The notes under the pieces were generated by a model. The model saw only the letters and a list, made by a program, of their open reading frames with translations, did no database searches and had not been told where the DNA came from. A program made the position numbers and the translations under genes. From the NCBI RefSeq assembly GCF_051020985.1, contig NC_135000.1, positions 22,970,784 to 23,034,783 on the forward strand: a stretch of 64,000 bases of DNA, in the 5' to 3' direction. Positions 10,441 through 22,669 of this stretch are shown here, piece by piece. The stretch's first letter is position 1, and each line of letters begins with the position of its first letter. The stretch is from Nomia melanderi. Taxonomy: Eukaryota; Arthropoda; Insecta; Hymenoptera; Halictidae.

Positions 10441-12781
10441 ATTCTTCTACTCCCCCGCGATGTCTGATCGCTCGATCGCTAAATCGATGTCGTTTATTAT
10501 AATCTGGTTAAAGATTAATAGCGACACGGAGGAGGGTTCTTGCGTTAATATTTTAAGAGGAAAAATGGCGAACTCGCCGAGAGAAACGAAATAAACTGTT
10601 ATTCTTCTATGTATCTTTGGTAATATTTTTTTTGGTAAAATTTCATGTGTAAAATGAATGGATTTTTCCTCATGAGAAGAAAGTATAAAAACTACATTAA
10701 AGAGTAATTACAACGTTTACTGAAAATAAGACGTAAAAAATGTGGTTTTGGTAGATTTTCTCGTGGGGTTTGGAATCAGAATATAGTTCGAAATGGAGGG
10801 TTCCAAAATTACAAACGGGATAGAAAACCAATCCCCTCGGGGGCCTTGTATTCTGGATATTAAGAGATGGCCGACATGGCGGTTCGCCCCGTACAATTTC
10901 AACAGAGAACCTATAGAGAGCCAGCCAAACACGATGTTAGTCGGTAGTTTACAGATTCGTGAGATCGGTTTTTCGTTCTGGTGAAATCAGGGGGTGGAGC
11001 GTTTCGGAGGGCAGAGGCAACTTGGAAAAATATTTTCGCTGAAAATATTAGGTTCGTTGGACAAAAAATAACAAGGGTTGCAAGGCAGTAATTTTCTCTT
11101 GAAAATATGTAAAATGTCTGGCTTTGTGCACCGAAAGATATTTGTTTACCCCAACGATCATAAAATATTAAGAGAAACAGATGTATGTTTATCAGGTTGG
11201 ATGAACGCGCGAGCTATCGTGTATACAGTCCCATTTTTTAATAAAACTAAACCGAAGCAAGAGAAATTTTGTCGAGCAGAAAACAATCGAATATTGTTAA
11301 TGACGATCAGCAGCTGGTTTCCGTTGTCAGTCGGTGTACCGCACTGTTCGTCAATTCTTCATTTGTAATTTCATTACCGCGGTCAGACTCGGTTCATTTC
11401 GGGTCCGTGCGATTGGAAGATCGCAATCTTTCCCGTAATTAATTGGAAATACCGAGATGGCGATAAGCGGGCAATTTATCTCGTCGCGGCCGGCGAATTG
11501 AATTCTCTCGCGGCCGCGGCTGCATTAATATTAATTAGCGACTAACGCGCGGTGCCATCTGAAACTGTAACGCCAACCGTAACACTTCAATTATTTACAA
11601 GTAACATTATCGTGCGATTCACAACTACCCTTCGCCCTCCACGGACATTCTTCAACCCGATCGATCTCTTCCTTCCTGTCTTATAATACCAAATAATTAC
11701 ATCAGTTATACATATCTTTATTGATATATCTTTAAAAATTTAAATCGAGGATATAGCCACGTACATCTGAAGGTTGTATCTCGTTTCAAGGCGACAAAAA
11801 TTATCGGTACACGACAGGTCCGCTATGAAGTATCCTAAAATCGAGTTCAATAAGATTCTCATAGTGTCACATTTCCACATATCGAGCAGAATATATAACA
11901 ATCGAGTTAACAGATCGGTTCGAAGCAATATCAAGCGAAAGAAGCTCCGGATAGACCGACGCGAGAACAATGTACTCCCACGAAAGTGATCAGGGATGAA
12001 GAATCCGCGGTGTCCATGACTCGTCGGAAAATTGGTGTTCGGTGAAGCCTCAAAGTAGAGGCTTCCGGAGGTGTAATTGTTTCGTAGGATCGTTCAGGGC
12101 TGCGGGCTGGCTTGCTCGAGCACGGCCACCTAGGTCGCTCAGGTTGGCCGGCTAGCACTCAAAGCGCCTTTAGGCCCCGGTGCCGGTATAATGGCGCCCG
12201 TTTGTCAAAACACGTCAAAACACAATCCTGGCCACGAAATCCTCTTTGGCTGGCCAGTCACGCCCCGCGATGCATCACCTTCTTTCCGTCTCCCTCCAAT
12301 CTCCCCCATCCCCCATCCGAGGGATCTCGTTTGGAAGAGCTTCAGGTAGAGCTCGAGGGTAGAGTTGGCGCACAGCTCGTGCTCTCCGAGCACAGCTTGT
12401 TGCCGAGTCACCGGGCCAACATTACTCTCCTTCGAATTTGGAAAGCGGAGATTGTTGTGCCAGGACGATCGATTCTCCTCCTCTTTTTTCCTCCTCCTCC
12501 ACGCTTCCTTCCTCGCGACTACGGGCGCGCTTTCAAGGGAGAGGCAGGACCCTTCGACGCTAATTCCGGAAACGATGGGTGGAGGAGCATCCAACAACTT
12601 CCTTTTATGTTTCTCGTCTGGACTGGCTACTTTGCGATGCATTGCAAACAACTCTCGTATAACACGATGGTTATGCAATTATTTAATAGGGAATCGAGAT
12701 TTCGGTAGTCGATTCGTATCATTCTAATTCTTCAAATTGGACACGTTTTTCATGATTCTAATCGATCTATTTAGTTCTTTA
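10441..12781. other. Non-coding stretch with TAAT-rich patch
   Basis: No coding exon is supported. Around 11435-11545 several TAATTA/ATTAAT words sit between GC-rich blocks, a mixture often seen in developmental enhancers, but with no diagnostic order. The overlapping open frames at 12112-12727 on both strands lie in biased-composition DNA and look like chance. Confidence 0.35.
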
Positions 12782-12785
12782 TTAA

Positions 12786-12986
12786 CCCTTAACGGAGAGC
12801 TTTTCTGTAATACTCGCCCGTAAGACGTTAATTACGGTATATATTTGTTATCAGTGCATGACCAACGAACCAATGATGTAATAAGTTGCAATATTTGATA
12901 AAGAAAACTACAGCGATGATAAATGAATGAAATGAAATGTAAATTCTTTTCATGTCCCCGTAGTGGGGTCTTTCGGCCGTTAAGGG
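12786..12986. mobile_element. TTAA-flanked piggyBac-type MITE, 201 bp
   Basis: The element starts CCCTTAACGG and ends with the exact reverse complement CCGTTAAGGG. It is flanked on both sides by TTAA (12782-12785 and 12987-12990), the target-site duplication typical of piggyBac-superfamily transposons, whose ends commonly begin CCC. Including the TTAA and one more base, the inverted match is 15 bp and perfect. The interior is AT-rich with no transposase frame, so this is a non-autonomous deletion derivative mobilised in trans. The perfect ends suggest a fairly recent insertion. Confidence 0.8.
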
Positions 12987-12990
12987 TTAA

Positions 12991-13548
12991 TATCTTCATA
13001 GAATGCTCAATACTTTGCCACAATGTTTTCTTCTTTTATTCAAATAATTCGCACCCCTTGCGAGTGTAGTTTTAACTTCATTTTAATAGACTCTGTTTTA
13101 ACGAGCAGATGTGCTAACAGACTTACCGCATTATTATCAACAGCGTAAAAGCAGTTCTTCTTGGATCGCTCCGAATAAGCGAGCCTTCGAAGTCAACTTT
13201 TCATAGTTGACGTGACCGTACCCCATTACGGTGGTCTCGGCTACCCGCGGCGGCGTTCTACCACGCGATCTCTCTGTCACCTAATAACGCTCCTCCTAAT
13301 CGGCCGATAAGAGGACACGCGAGTGTCGTTGCATAAATAAAGTCGAGATCTCCCTGTTGGTGGCGCGCGATTCGAGGTAGAAGTCGATGGTAAGTACAAT
13401 ACACCCGAGGCTCTAAAGGCTGGTATCACGCAGCCGTGCCGCGTTCGACGATCTCCTCCACCGACCGTAAACCGCTATTAACACGTTCTTGAACTAATCT
13501 ACATCATCTAGAAACATCGACGGGCTTGAATCATTAAAAAAGGAGCAA
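12991..13548. other. Non-coding stretch with a strong isolated splice donor
   Basis: A near-consensus donor (GATG followed by gtaagtac) lies at 13389-13390 on the plus strand. The preceding DNA is open for only about 19 codons after an in-frame TAA, and I see no clear acceptor upstream. It could end a 5' untranslated exon. No other feature is supported. Confidence 0.25.
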
Positions 13549-13562
13549 TTAACCCTTAACGC
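13549..13562 (+). repeat. Solo TTAA-CCCTTAACG end, related to the nearby MITE
   Basis: TTAACCCTTAACG repeats the exact left boundary of the element at 12786, with the next base C instead of G. No matching right end is found at a sensible distance; a degenerate CCGTTAACG lies at about 13600. It is probably the remnant of a second copy. Confidence 0.45.
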
Positions 13563-13989
13563 AATCTCATGCTATCGCGAGGATGCTTAACGCTTCTAGG
13601 CCGTTAACGAAGTTCCGCGGAATCTTCACTTTAAAGTATTCATTTAAGTGATAGCCTCATTAGTCTTCTTATGCGACGAAAATAAGAATAGTCAGCTTCT
13701 ATATCCTCTTCTTTCACATCTATCAAGAATGGTGGCCTTCCGCGGGGAAATAAAGATTCTTCGAAGACAAACTAATGATGAACTAAATTTCCAACGAGAT
13801 TTCTGAAGTATTATCCCTTCAAATCACACTGCATCAAGCGGCATAGACAACAAGAGAGAATAAATTGCCGATCCGATTGCTCTCATTAATCTTCACCCAT
13901 AATTGTTAACAATCACAACTATCCCAGAGATCCGCTATCTGATCTCGTTTATCTACGCTCCCGTTCTCGATTTCACGAAGCGGACGATG

Positions 13990-14870
13990 GAAAGAGCCTC
14001 GACATCCAGAGACCGTAACACCGAAACCTCTCGGAACGGCTTGTCGCGATAAAATCCGAGCTAAACCGTAATCGCTGGCGAAGAGGCGCAAGAAAAGGGT
14101 GGTCGGAGGCCGTGGACGAAGTGCCGGCAGCGCAATCGATAAGCCCCGGCGTTGCACCGATGCAACGTGTGCTAAGCTCTGCACGTGCGTGCCGGCTAAC
14201 ACCGGCGTCCGCGCGAACAACGCTAATGCTCCTTGAGCAATCTTCCCGTTTTTTTAATCGTCGGATCGCCGCCGGCGATTCCCGCGTAATAACACGTCGC
14301 GGAATCGAACTGGCCGGCTGATTAGAGGAGGCGGAAGTGCGTGGAAGCCGGCCTTAAATCGCCGACGGATCGGCGCGTTTATCGATCACGCGTCGATCTC
14401 TCGCCGACAATGTCGCGTCTCGAGGCTGCTCGCGATAATGAACGCCGCTAATTACTCCGGCGATTCGATATTCGCGTGAACGTTGACGCTCGATCGGGTC
14501 GGGCCGCGAACCGGTTCGCCGGTGGCAGAAGTTCGGGGAACCCATAAGCCCCGTGGTGGATCTAGCGCTTCCTGCTTTCCCACAGCCAGGTTTTCTCGTA
14601 ACGAGGATCGCTACATGGCAGAGATTGCAATCCTAAAAACGGTATCCTGTTCTACACCAGCGATTTTACGATCGCCGCAGTTTCTGCGGCTTCAATTAAG
14701 AAACGGGCGTCCCGGGGGTTACCCAGAAGCGATTAGAGATGTGCCTCTAGCGGACAACGTTTCCCCGCCGCCTTTATCGCTCTATTGCGCCACGGGGAAC
14801 TGGGGGGTTGAAGAGTTACCTTATCTGTTCCCGGCCAGCAAATTTTCACGATCTTCATAGGTATTCATAA
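13990..14870. other. GC/CpG-rich non-coding block
   Basis: Open frames occur on both strands (13906-14220 minus, 14483-14860 plus), with arginine-rich chance-like products. ATTA-type words are scattered through it. No exon, repeat or RNA is supported. Confidence 0.35.
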
Positions 14871-15513
14871 AACGCGATAACATAAACGTTGATTGGTACA
14901 TTGTATCGGTAAAACTATATCGCGTGGCTTGTCCATCGCTGGAAGCATTCTATTCTCGGATTTAATAACTCACGTTTCTTAAAACAGACAACGACGCGAT
15001 CTGCTTACGGAACTCTGTGGCTTGAATAATATTTTATTGATGATTCAGTGTACCGAGAAACTCCGCAGAGGATGAAACCATAAACTTCCCTGCCGTTTCA
15101 CATGTGGTCGTTACAATGCGTGTACTAATGCGTCTAATACGTGTACGTTATAATTGGATGCTTATAGTAAATTAGCATTATTTATGCTTGAAAAACGGTG
15201 GATAGCATCAATTGAACATGGAGATTCATGGTTTAGCAAGATAGGATTTTTCACGAATAAACTTCCCCCAGAAACGTGAGAGATCACCTCAACCATCTGC
15301 CGTATAATCAAAATTCATCCCGCGAATCGTCCAGCTGGAGATTACTCGGTGCGTTTCGCGCGTATGACATCGTTGCCCAGGTTTCCCTGAAATTCTCGCT
15401 TAATAAACTGGTCGGGGAAAAAGACCACGAGGACCGGGAAAGGAATGGATCGCCAAGATCGCGGAGAACCAGGGAAAAAAGGGGATCGCGCGTGTCCGTC
15501 GGAATAAGTCCGT
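14871..15513. other. Non-coding stretch, nothing distinct
   Basis: AT-rich sequence to about 15270, then mixed. The only notable object is the TTAA-type repeat end at its right border. Confidence 0.35.
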
Positions 15514-15524
15514 TTAAGGGTTAA
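15514..15524 (-). repeat. Solo GGG-TTAA end, related to the MITE at 12786
   Basis: TTAAGGGTTAA here is the same 11-mer found at the right end of the 201-bp element. No partner end is visible nearby, so this looks like an orphan right end. It is the fourth copy of this 11-mer (either strand) in 2.8 kb. Confidence 0.4.
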
Positions 15525-18500
15525 TCTTCGAACCGATCGGGCTGAATTACGTTGCCGACTGTCTGGGGAACGGGCCGGCGAGGCAGCGTCGTTCGACGAA
15601 GAAAAACCGGTAAGTGAAACGTAGCCCTGTGATTTACGATCGGTCGTTCATCTGCCACGGCCATCGTTCATCGGGGGCCCTATTTACATTTTATCGCGCG
15701 ACACCGGCGATCCTCCGCGAGCGAAACGTCCGGAAATCGCCGGCCGCGGTGGGGGACATCTGGCGTGGCGAGGGCTGCGATTCGTCCCGCCGGATCGTCC
15801 GCGCCCCATCTGCCGGCCACGGAATGACGAATGTCTCCCGGTGGACCCCGTGGAAATCGTACGCGAATTCACGATGAAGCTCGCATAAAGAGGGCCTCGT
15901 TTTGCGCGTCGTTCTCACGAGAAAAATGGAGCCTGAGAAAGAATCCGATTGGGCGGAGTCGCAGCGTTCTGATCTTGTCAGAGAATTGGACTTTATAGGT
16001 AACCCGGCTTCCTGGCTGAAGACTCTTCAGCATCGATCTAAGATGAATCTTTGAAATCGTTTATTTCAGGTTGCACGATAAAATGATGGAGATTATTGAA
16101 CACGGTTTAGGGAGTTGATTGATACTCCGTTTACGAAATAATCAGGACCTCCAATTGGTAAGTTCTCCCTTCCAGAATCGCTTACGTCGCCCAGAAGCTT
16201 CAGGATTTCGCCATCCGTGTCTATTATCGCAACATCGGAGCCACCCCCGGAACATCATCGTGAAACCAATATGAAGGACACAACGGGGGCTGACGGAGCA
16301 GCCGTCGATAAGCGATATTATCGCCCTCCACCCTAAGTCCGGCTGATCCCACCGCATCCAGCGTTCATGAATTCGCGTAAGCTCATCCTTGTAATGGGGT
16401 TACAAGATAGCCATGGCGGTACAGCGGAGGGGTGTGTCGCGACAGATGTTCCAGCCCTGCCTCTGAGGGGATAATTGAGTATTGTAAGGCGACAACAAAA
16501 TCAAATTTTGCTCTGTGTATACACACATCAGCGTTGCGCGGATAGTCGCCTCCCTTTTCATGGCCGCTGAACGGGGACGGCTGAATATTCCGGGCCCCTC
16601 GGACGAATCTTTCTTTGCAGACCCGGTCACACAATGAGGGAACGATAAATAATATAGATAAATGGCAACAATTGTACTTTAGATGCGCACGGTCCCCACG
16701 TCGTTATTCGTGAAGTTTGTGGAGCCGTGCGTTGATCCACCCGTCGCCATCTTGGAAAAGAATGTTCTTTTCAAGCCGGTAACTGTGGATCTTTCAGCGT
16801 ACGTTGAAACATTCTTGGCTTTTGCGTGAAGATCAATCGAATTTTATGTACTTAATGTGAAACATTCTTCATCGATAAACCTTGAATGTGTAATATAGAA
16901 GTTCGGAGTTTAATTTAAAGAAATTGAACTCTTTCTCCATTATGACTTCTACTTAGGTTTACATAAGATATAGATCTCATCGTGTCTTATTAAATTTTCC
17001 GTTAGGCTAAACCATAAAGGAATGTACCATAATGAATGCATAAAATGTGCAATCCAGTCGTCAAGTTTGAGCCGCAGGTCAACAAGCGCCGGTCAACAGT
17101 AAAATCCGAACAGCACGGTCAGTTCGAAGGCTGATCCTCCGAACAGAGAAAAAGGATGCCGCGTGGAACAAAGAGGTTCCCGATTCACTCGTCGAAGTGG
17201 CACGTCCACGCTTGAGAAGCGATTATAAGCGAGCGATGGCTGGCCTTCGAACGTATGCCTAACGCGAAGCGGCGCGATGCAAGTGTTGATCCCATAACAG
17301 ACTCAATCCAAAGGCGTGCGTAAAAGCTTCATTTAGCCGTGGCATTGCCAACGTCGGCAGATAGCGTTATGGTGGATAGATTCGCTAGTATTGGTCACCT
17401 ACACGAGGCCCATCTCCTCGAGGTTCTTCTCCGTCCGAGTGATCAGATTTGATGGACCGATCGTTATGGGTTATAATTACCTGGCAAGCCGAACCAGTCC
17501 TTTCCATGCCAACACACACACACACGTGCGCAAGAAAACAGTGTAGATTCGTGCGCGCGTGCACCCGTACGTGTCAATTTATGGAAATGTATCTGCGAGT
17601 GTATTTATGCACGCGTGAATACGGGGCTGACTACAGGCGCGCGTGAGTTTTCTCAGACAAAAATTAAACGGACTAATTGAAGTGCACGCGTGGACATTTC
17701 GGTACTTCCCGAGCGCGGAATGAAGTTCTAGGTATTTTTAGCGGCGGAATACGGTGAACCGCGTGCCCGATGATCGTAGACTTGCATTTTGATTCTATTA
17801 CAGTACTCTTTCACTTTTCGGGAAGCCATTCTTTACGAAATTTGAGTTGCTCAGAAGCCAATGCTGTTGTCGATTTTTCTGTCACTGATTTTTAAAATTT
17901 TAATGGAGTGAACAATGTTCTTTTTACTTATTAAAGGATTTACTCGTTTGATCGTTTCTTCTAGGTCAGAAAGCCCTTCTTTTTCTAGATTCCTTCCTTC
18001 CCTTTCTCAATTTTTGTCTTCTGGACCTAACCGCATTGGCTTCTGAGCGACTTATTTGTCAGCGGTTACTCCGTAAGATGTGTACCCATTTAGCATCAAA
18101 TTCTTCGAAATTTTCAATCGCAAATGTGAAGTAACGAAGTTTAGAACGAATTATTTGCGAATTATTTATCGTTGGTGTTTACAAATCTGGTCAGAGTCTT
18201 AATGAAATACATAGTTATATAAAATTTAATGTTCAAGTTCTATATGCGCAAAGAAAGAGATAGTTGAATTCACATTAAGAACAACCCTCGAATATTCGTT
18301 TAGATAGTTGCTGAAAATTCAGAGGCTACGATACAGTTTGCGCGAGTTAGACCAGCAAGTGTTGTAATACGCGCTCCGAAACTTTTGATCGTTAGTGTAT
18401 ACGCACACGTCGGCGTCCGGTTGTGTCGGTGCGTTGCCTAGAGGGCCCCAAGGGACCCGACAGGGCCTGTTTGCCTCCACCCTTCCCCGAATCCCCACCA

Positions 18501-18596
18501 TCCGCCGTGCCGACTTCACATACACCTTCTGCTCCCCTTCCGCCGTCCTCTTTTTATCCGGCCGCCCGGTATACCAGGGGAAACATGGCCGCATGC
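15525..18596. other. Non-coding stretch with alternating purine-pyrimidine tracts
   Basis: No exon is supported. A gtaagtg donor follows ACCG near 15612, with about 30 open codons before it but no acceptor. Two alternating purine-pyrimidine tracts are listed separately. CGCCATCTTGG at 16748 matches the YY1/Pho core but is single. Confidence 0.35.
17512..17564 (+). repeat. (CA)n run and GTGCGCGCGTGCAC tract
   Basis: An alternating ACAC run leads into GTGCGC (17512-17531), and a second alternating tract lies at 17551-17564. Such sequence can adopt Z-DNA under supercoiling. It is a short microsatellite and likely to vary in length between individuals. Confidence 0.7.
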
Positions 18597-18693
18597 CTCC
18601 TCACATGGGCCAAACAATGGCGGATACACGCGGGCCCCCAGCCTGTTGTTTGCCCGCTCGTGTTTCGATGAAGTAGGGGCCCGACCACATAAT
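18597..18693 (+). repeat. Copy 1 of an unclassified ~95-bp repeat
   Basis: Shared blocks with 19987-20080, in order, are AATGGCGGA-y-AC, GCCTGT, TCGTGT, GATGAAGTAG and CACATAAT. The last 46 bp match at roughly 70 percent by eye. No inverted ends or target duplications were found. The conserved block order suggests either an old dispersed repeat or a duplicated regulatory module. Confidence 0.55.
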
Positions 18694-19986
18694 ACCAGGG
18701 ATCTTTTTCTGGCCAAGCACTTTTTGCTCCTTCTTCTGGACTCCTCTCCTCTCTGTTTTTGGCGTCTCTCTCCCTCCCTCGGCGTTATTCGCGGATTTCT
18801 TTGTATCCTTCTGGAACGCTGCTCACCCGGGGCTGATTATCTCTATCTGCTTTTGGATCCCGCTGGATTACAAAAGGAAGGTACCGTGTATACACAAAGT
18901 AATAGCATCTTATCTGGTTTTCGTCTCGTGTACCTCCTAGAACCTTCAACCCTCAATTTTTATGAAACTTGTTTCATTCTCTTATGCCTCTCCTCCATTT
19001 TGTAGATACAACTTGCGGATTAATTTCTATTCTCTCTTCTAAGCTACTTCGTTACTTCCGGTGTATTAGTAAACTTCAAGTATATATAACTTCGACGCGT
19101 CTCTTTGTTCTTTTTCTTTTTCTCTCGTGGCTTTCTGTTTTTCCCCGGTACCATTTACTCCCTTTTTTCTACACCCTCCGCAGCTCGTCTCCAACCTGTC
19201 TTTTTGCGGGCCCTTTCTCCGCGCGGCCGTTCGTGCGCCGGACGTATTCTTTCCTCGCGGACGCCTCTGTTTTGATCCGCCTTTGTGCCCCTTCTCGTCT
19301 TTTGTTGGCCCCCTTTCACACGGCACGGTTGTCTTCGCGGGTAACACAGAGGAGAACGTGCTGGCTACCCAAACGGAACGACTCTTCTCGTCCCCGTAGC
19401 TGAATGAAGAGCTCCGTGATCTGGTTATCCTTCTGCGATCTTCATCGGCTGCCAGAATCGACGTGCCCCGAATTTCGCCCCGCGCGTTTCCCTTCGGTGC
19501 GTGATTTTTTAGCGCCACATCCTGCCCGGCGATTCAATGCTCCGCTTGGTCATCACAAAGCAACATTGATCCTCATTCCAAAAACAACGAAATCTCCTCG
19601 AAACCTAAGTTGCACGCGATTCTTGCGTTTCAAATCTAACGAATGTCACCAATGAAAAAATATATTTAAATAATTCTCAATTACTAGTATGTAGTTTTTT
19701 CTTCAATCAATTCGAAAGTATCTATGAAAATTGTCTATCGCAGTAATAAAACTGAATCGCACGAAATTTCTATAAAGAATGATATAGTTTTAGAATAAAT
19801 GGAGAAAATGGGTAAATATTCGCAAATATTTGATTTCTCCTGATTATTTAATGCCTGACACTTAATATGAACATGCAGGAAGTGAAATATTGGAAAATTT
19901 TGTACGAAGAAGGATTGCCAGGTGACTTACTTGAATTTCAGCGATTGAAACGGCATTTCGCTGTGACTTCGCGCATGGTCACCGGC
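18694..19986. other. Pyrimidine-rich then AT-rich non-coding stretch
   Basis: The segment 18715-19330 is enriched in C and T on the plus strand and yields serine/leucine/proline-rich chance frames there, with lysine/glutamate/arginine-rich ones opposite. The segment 19640-19880 is AT-rich. No exon is supported. Confidence 0.4.
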
Positions 19987-20080
19987 TCCCTCCACGTATG
20001 GATCAGATAATGGCGGACACGCAGCCCGGCCTGTGTCTACCAGTTCGTGTCCAGATGAAGTAGAACCCGGGTCACATAAT
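19987..20080 (+). repeat. Copy 2 of an unclassified ~95-bp repeat
   Basis: This is the partner of 18597-18693, in the same orientation about 1.4 kb downstream. A third, weaker relative may lie at 29152-29226: it shares CAATGGCGGAC followed downstream by TTCACGGGGTGCC, a word also present at 20219 after this copy. Confidence 0.55.
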
Positions 20081-20120
20081 GCGGCGACCGCTCCTCCTCT
20101 CTTGGTTCTCCTCCTGTTTC

Positions 20121-20197
20121 TCCTCCTCTTCTTCTTCTTCTTCTCTTCTTCTTCTTCTTCTTCTTTCTCCTCTTCTTCTTCTCCTTCTTCTTTCTCG
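20121..20197 (+). repeat. (CTT)n imperfect microsatellite
   Basis: The tract is a run of CTT and CTC triplets on the plus strand. It produces poly-Ser/Phe and poly-Glu/Lys chance frames that should not be annotated as protein. Confidence 0.9.
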
Positions 20198-22631
20198 TCG
20201 TGTTGTTTCCCTTTCGGATTCACGGGGTGCCGGCTCTTTCGAGACTTCGATTAAGTGAGACGTGGTCGCGCAGCCCCTGAGTCGAAAGAAGCTTCGAGGA
20301 ATCGTACGTGTTAAACGGGTTCACGGTTAAAGCCGTGTAATCGAGACGTTTCGTGCAATCTCCCGAACGGGCTTTTAAAACCACCGATGATTTCGGCCCA
20401 CGGAGCTTCGGGCCCTCTTCTGATCACCCTTTCTCTCTTCTTTATCACTGCTGGCAATTTGCGGAATTATAAATCATCGCCTGGCTACTTTTTCTAGGAA
20501 ATGAAAGGGATTCGTGAAACACCCTTTCCGCAGAAGCGTCTTAAGTGGCTTGTGGATGTGTTTGTTAATCGGCTCGGGCACGAAATAGACTAAAACGCGA
20601 GACGCTGGAATGAGTTTTGCAACCGTGACGAATACATTCTCCCTGTATACATATAACAAACTTCAATCACGTTCAAACGGTCGGATGAGTGAGATGTAAA
20701 AGATATTTAAGTTTCGAAATTGGGTAGACTATATTTGCATATATATTGTTAACTTTTAATAGATTCGCTATCAAAGTGGCTTCAGTTTTTAATTAAATAA
20801 AATTTGTCCAACGGTACACGATAGGGCGCAACGACAATGCTACACCGTTTAATTAGCTGCACGTCGATTTGATGAATGTCTCACGCGGTACGTTTTAAGG
20901 GCACTTCTATAGAAAGCCCCTGAAACAGGTGATTACTTCACACGAAAACGTAATCGTGTCGGTTGCCAAACGACACCGCAGTCATCCCCGGACAATCATC
21001 AACCACTCCGCTCATTATCTCCCCGAAATTGCTAACCAGACGCGATGAAGTCCGCGATACGCGTCGGCCCGTTTAATTGATTACAATCGGAGGTAACGTG
21101 GCTTGGTAACCAGGCCACTCGATAGAACTCTGAATGGTCGGTTAATGAGATAATGACAGGTGCAGCATCGGTGGTTTATTAGCGGCCGGATAAGATCGAC
21201 GTGTAACACTTGTCCGTGTCACGCGACAACGCGTACACATGAATGCACGCGCGCCCGCGTATATACGGCAGCTAATTTAGATGAGGATCTGCCGGCTAAC
21301 GACAAAACGGGACATTTTTTATTCGACCGCTACGCCCTTCTGAAGTATTTTCACACCTTCGACTACGGTTGAAGTCCTTCCCCAAATAAATTTCCTAATG
21401 GAAGGAAACCTTCGAATTTATATCGAAAAATGCGATAAGAACACGAAGCTTCCTCATTAAAGAAATTCATACCTTCCCTAAACGATGTATCAACGCGAGA
21501 AAGTAATATTTTCAGTCTGTTCGCTAATAAATCATCCACCATACATCCCATTCGATCGTTATAAACGGTACCCGAACACGACCGGAACGTCCACGCGCCG
21601 ATAGTAACGGCTATCTTGTGTCTGCCGAGAATATAAATGTACATAAGCGTTCAAATACCCAAGCCCCGTTTCCGCATAAAGTTACCATCAATCCAGATTA
21701 AATGAAAAATTAAAAAGCGCGTCAAGTCACATCACGCGCGCATCGAAATCGGTCCGAGCGTCCCCCGCGGCGTAATATTTTCCCCGTTCGCTCGGCCGGG
21801 GCCCCGTTGATAAAAGAGCGCCCTCTTACGGTCCCAATAACGCGCGCTAGACGAAATATTTTGTCAAACGAATAATCCCGCGGCGAGGGATTATAAATCG
21901 TCCGGTCCGGAAAGGCTTGAATATTGTTTCTGTGAGGCGAGGCGAGCGTCGCCGGCCGATATTTATAGAAGCCGGTCGCCACCTCGTCGTTCCTTCATTT
22001 TTTCTTTCCATTTTCGTCCTTCTCCTTTCTTCGTCCTCTTCTCCTACGATTCGTTCTTTCGTCCCTTTTCTGTTTGCTTCTCGATATTAAGCGTAAAATC
22101 GTGACACCTATAGTTTTAATATATACACCGTGGGGGCAGCGCGCGGCCATTTTATTGGCCGGGCCCCCGGCGGTAGGGGAACATGAATTTTTCCCGTCCA
22201 CGGAGCCTCGACGCTCTCGCGCGGCCCCCTCGTGCGAGCCCTCATCAAGCTTTAGTTCCTACTTAACTCCGGTTATATATGTAAACGCGACCAAATCGTT
22301 AACCATCTTTACCTGCATTTTCTACGGCCCACGGAGCCACGGAGAAACTCTCAAAGTCAGTGGAATGTGGCCGGATCGCCGTTAATAGCCTGTGAAGATC
22401 GTAATTCTCCTGGCTGGGGGACTGTGTCTCTTCGCTCCTCCCGTTCCGTTTTGTCCCACGAAAACTCCGTCGCCGGAAATAGCCACGGTTATCTCTTATT
22501 GACGAACTATCTGCCGTCTATCGACGTCGAGACTCGGGATAATCGTTCCGAGCGTGTCGAGGGAAGCGTATTCGTAATCTGGACACATCGCGTGGACGAG
22601 GGAACTTGGTAGCCTACTTTCTGGCCACGTG
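20198..22631. other. Non-coding stretch, nothing distinct
   Basis: Mixed composition with CpG-rich patches (21720-21980, 22130-22260). Open frames up to 103 codons lack support. GGCCATTTT at 22145 matches the Pho/YY1 core. Confidence 0.35.
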
Positions 22632-22669
22632 TGCGTTAGAAACGTGGAAACTGATAAGTTCCTAACGCA
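22632..22669 (+). other. Short hairpin, 12-bp stem with one mismatch
   Basis: TGCGTTAGAAAC pairs with GTTCCTAACGCA across a 14-base loop, matching at 11 of 12 positions. It is too short for a microRNA precursor. It might be a cruciform or a pair of inverted protein-binding sites. Confidence 0.4.

Noticed and set aside
12112..12708. 198-codon plus-strand frame with an overlapping 157-codon minus-strand frame
   Set aside because: Both open at once in biased DNA; no splice partners or recognisable domain.
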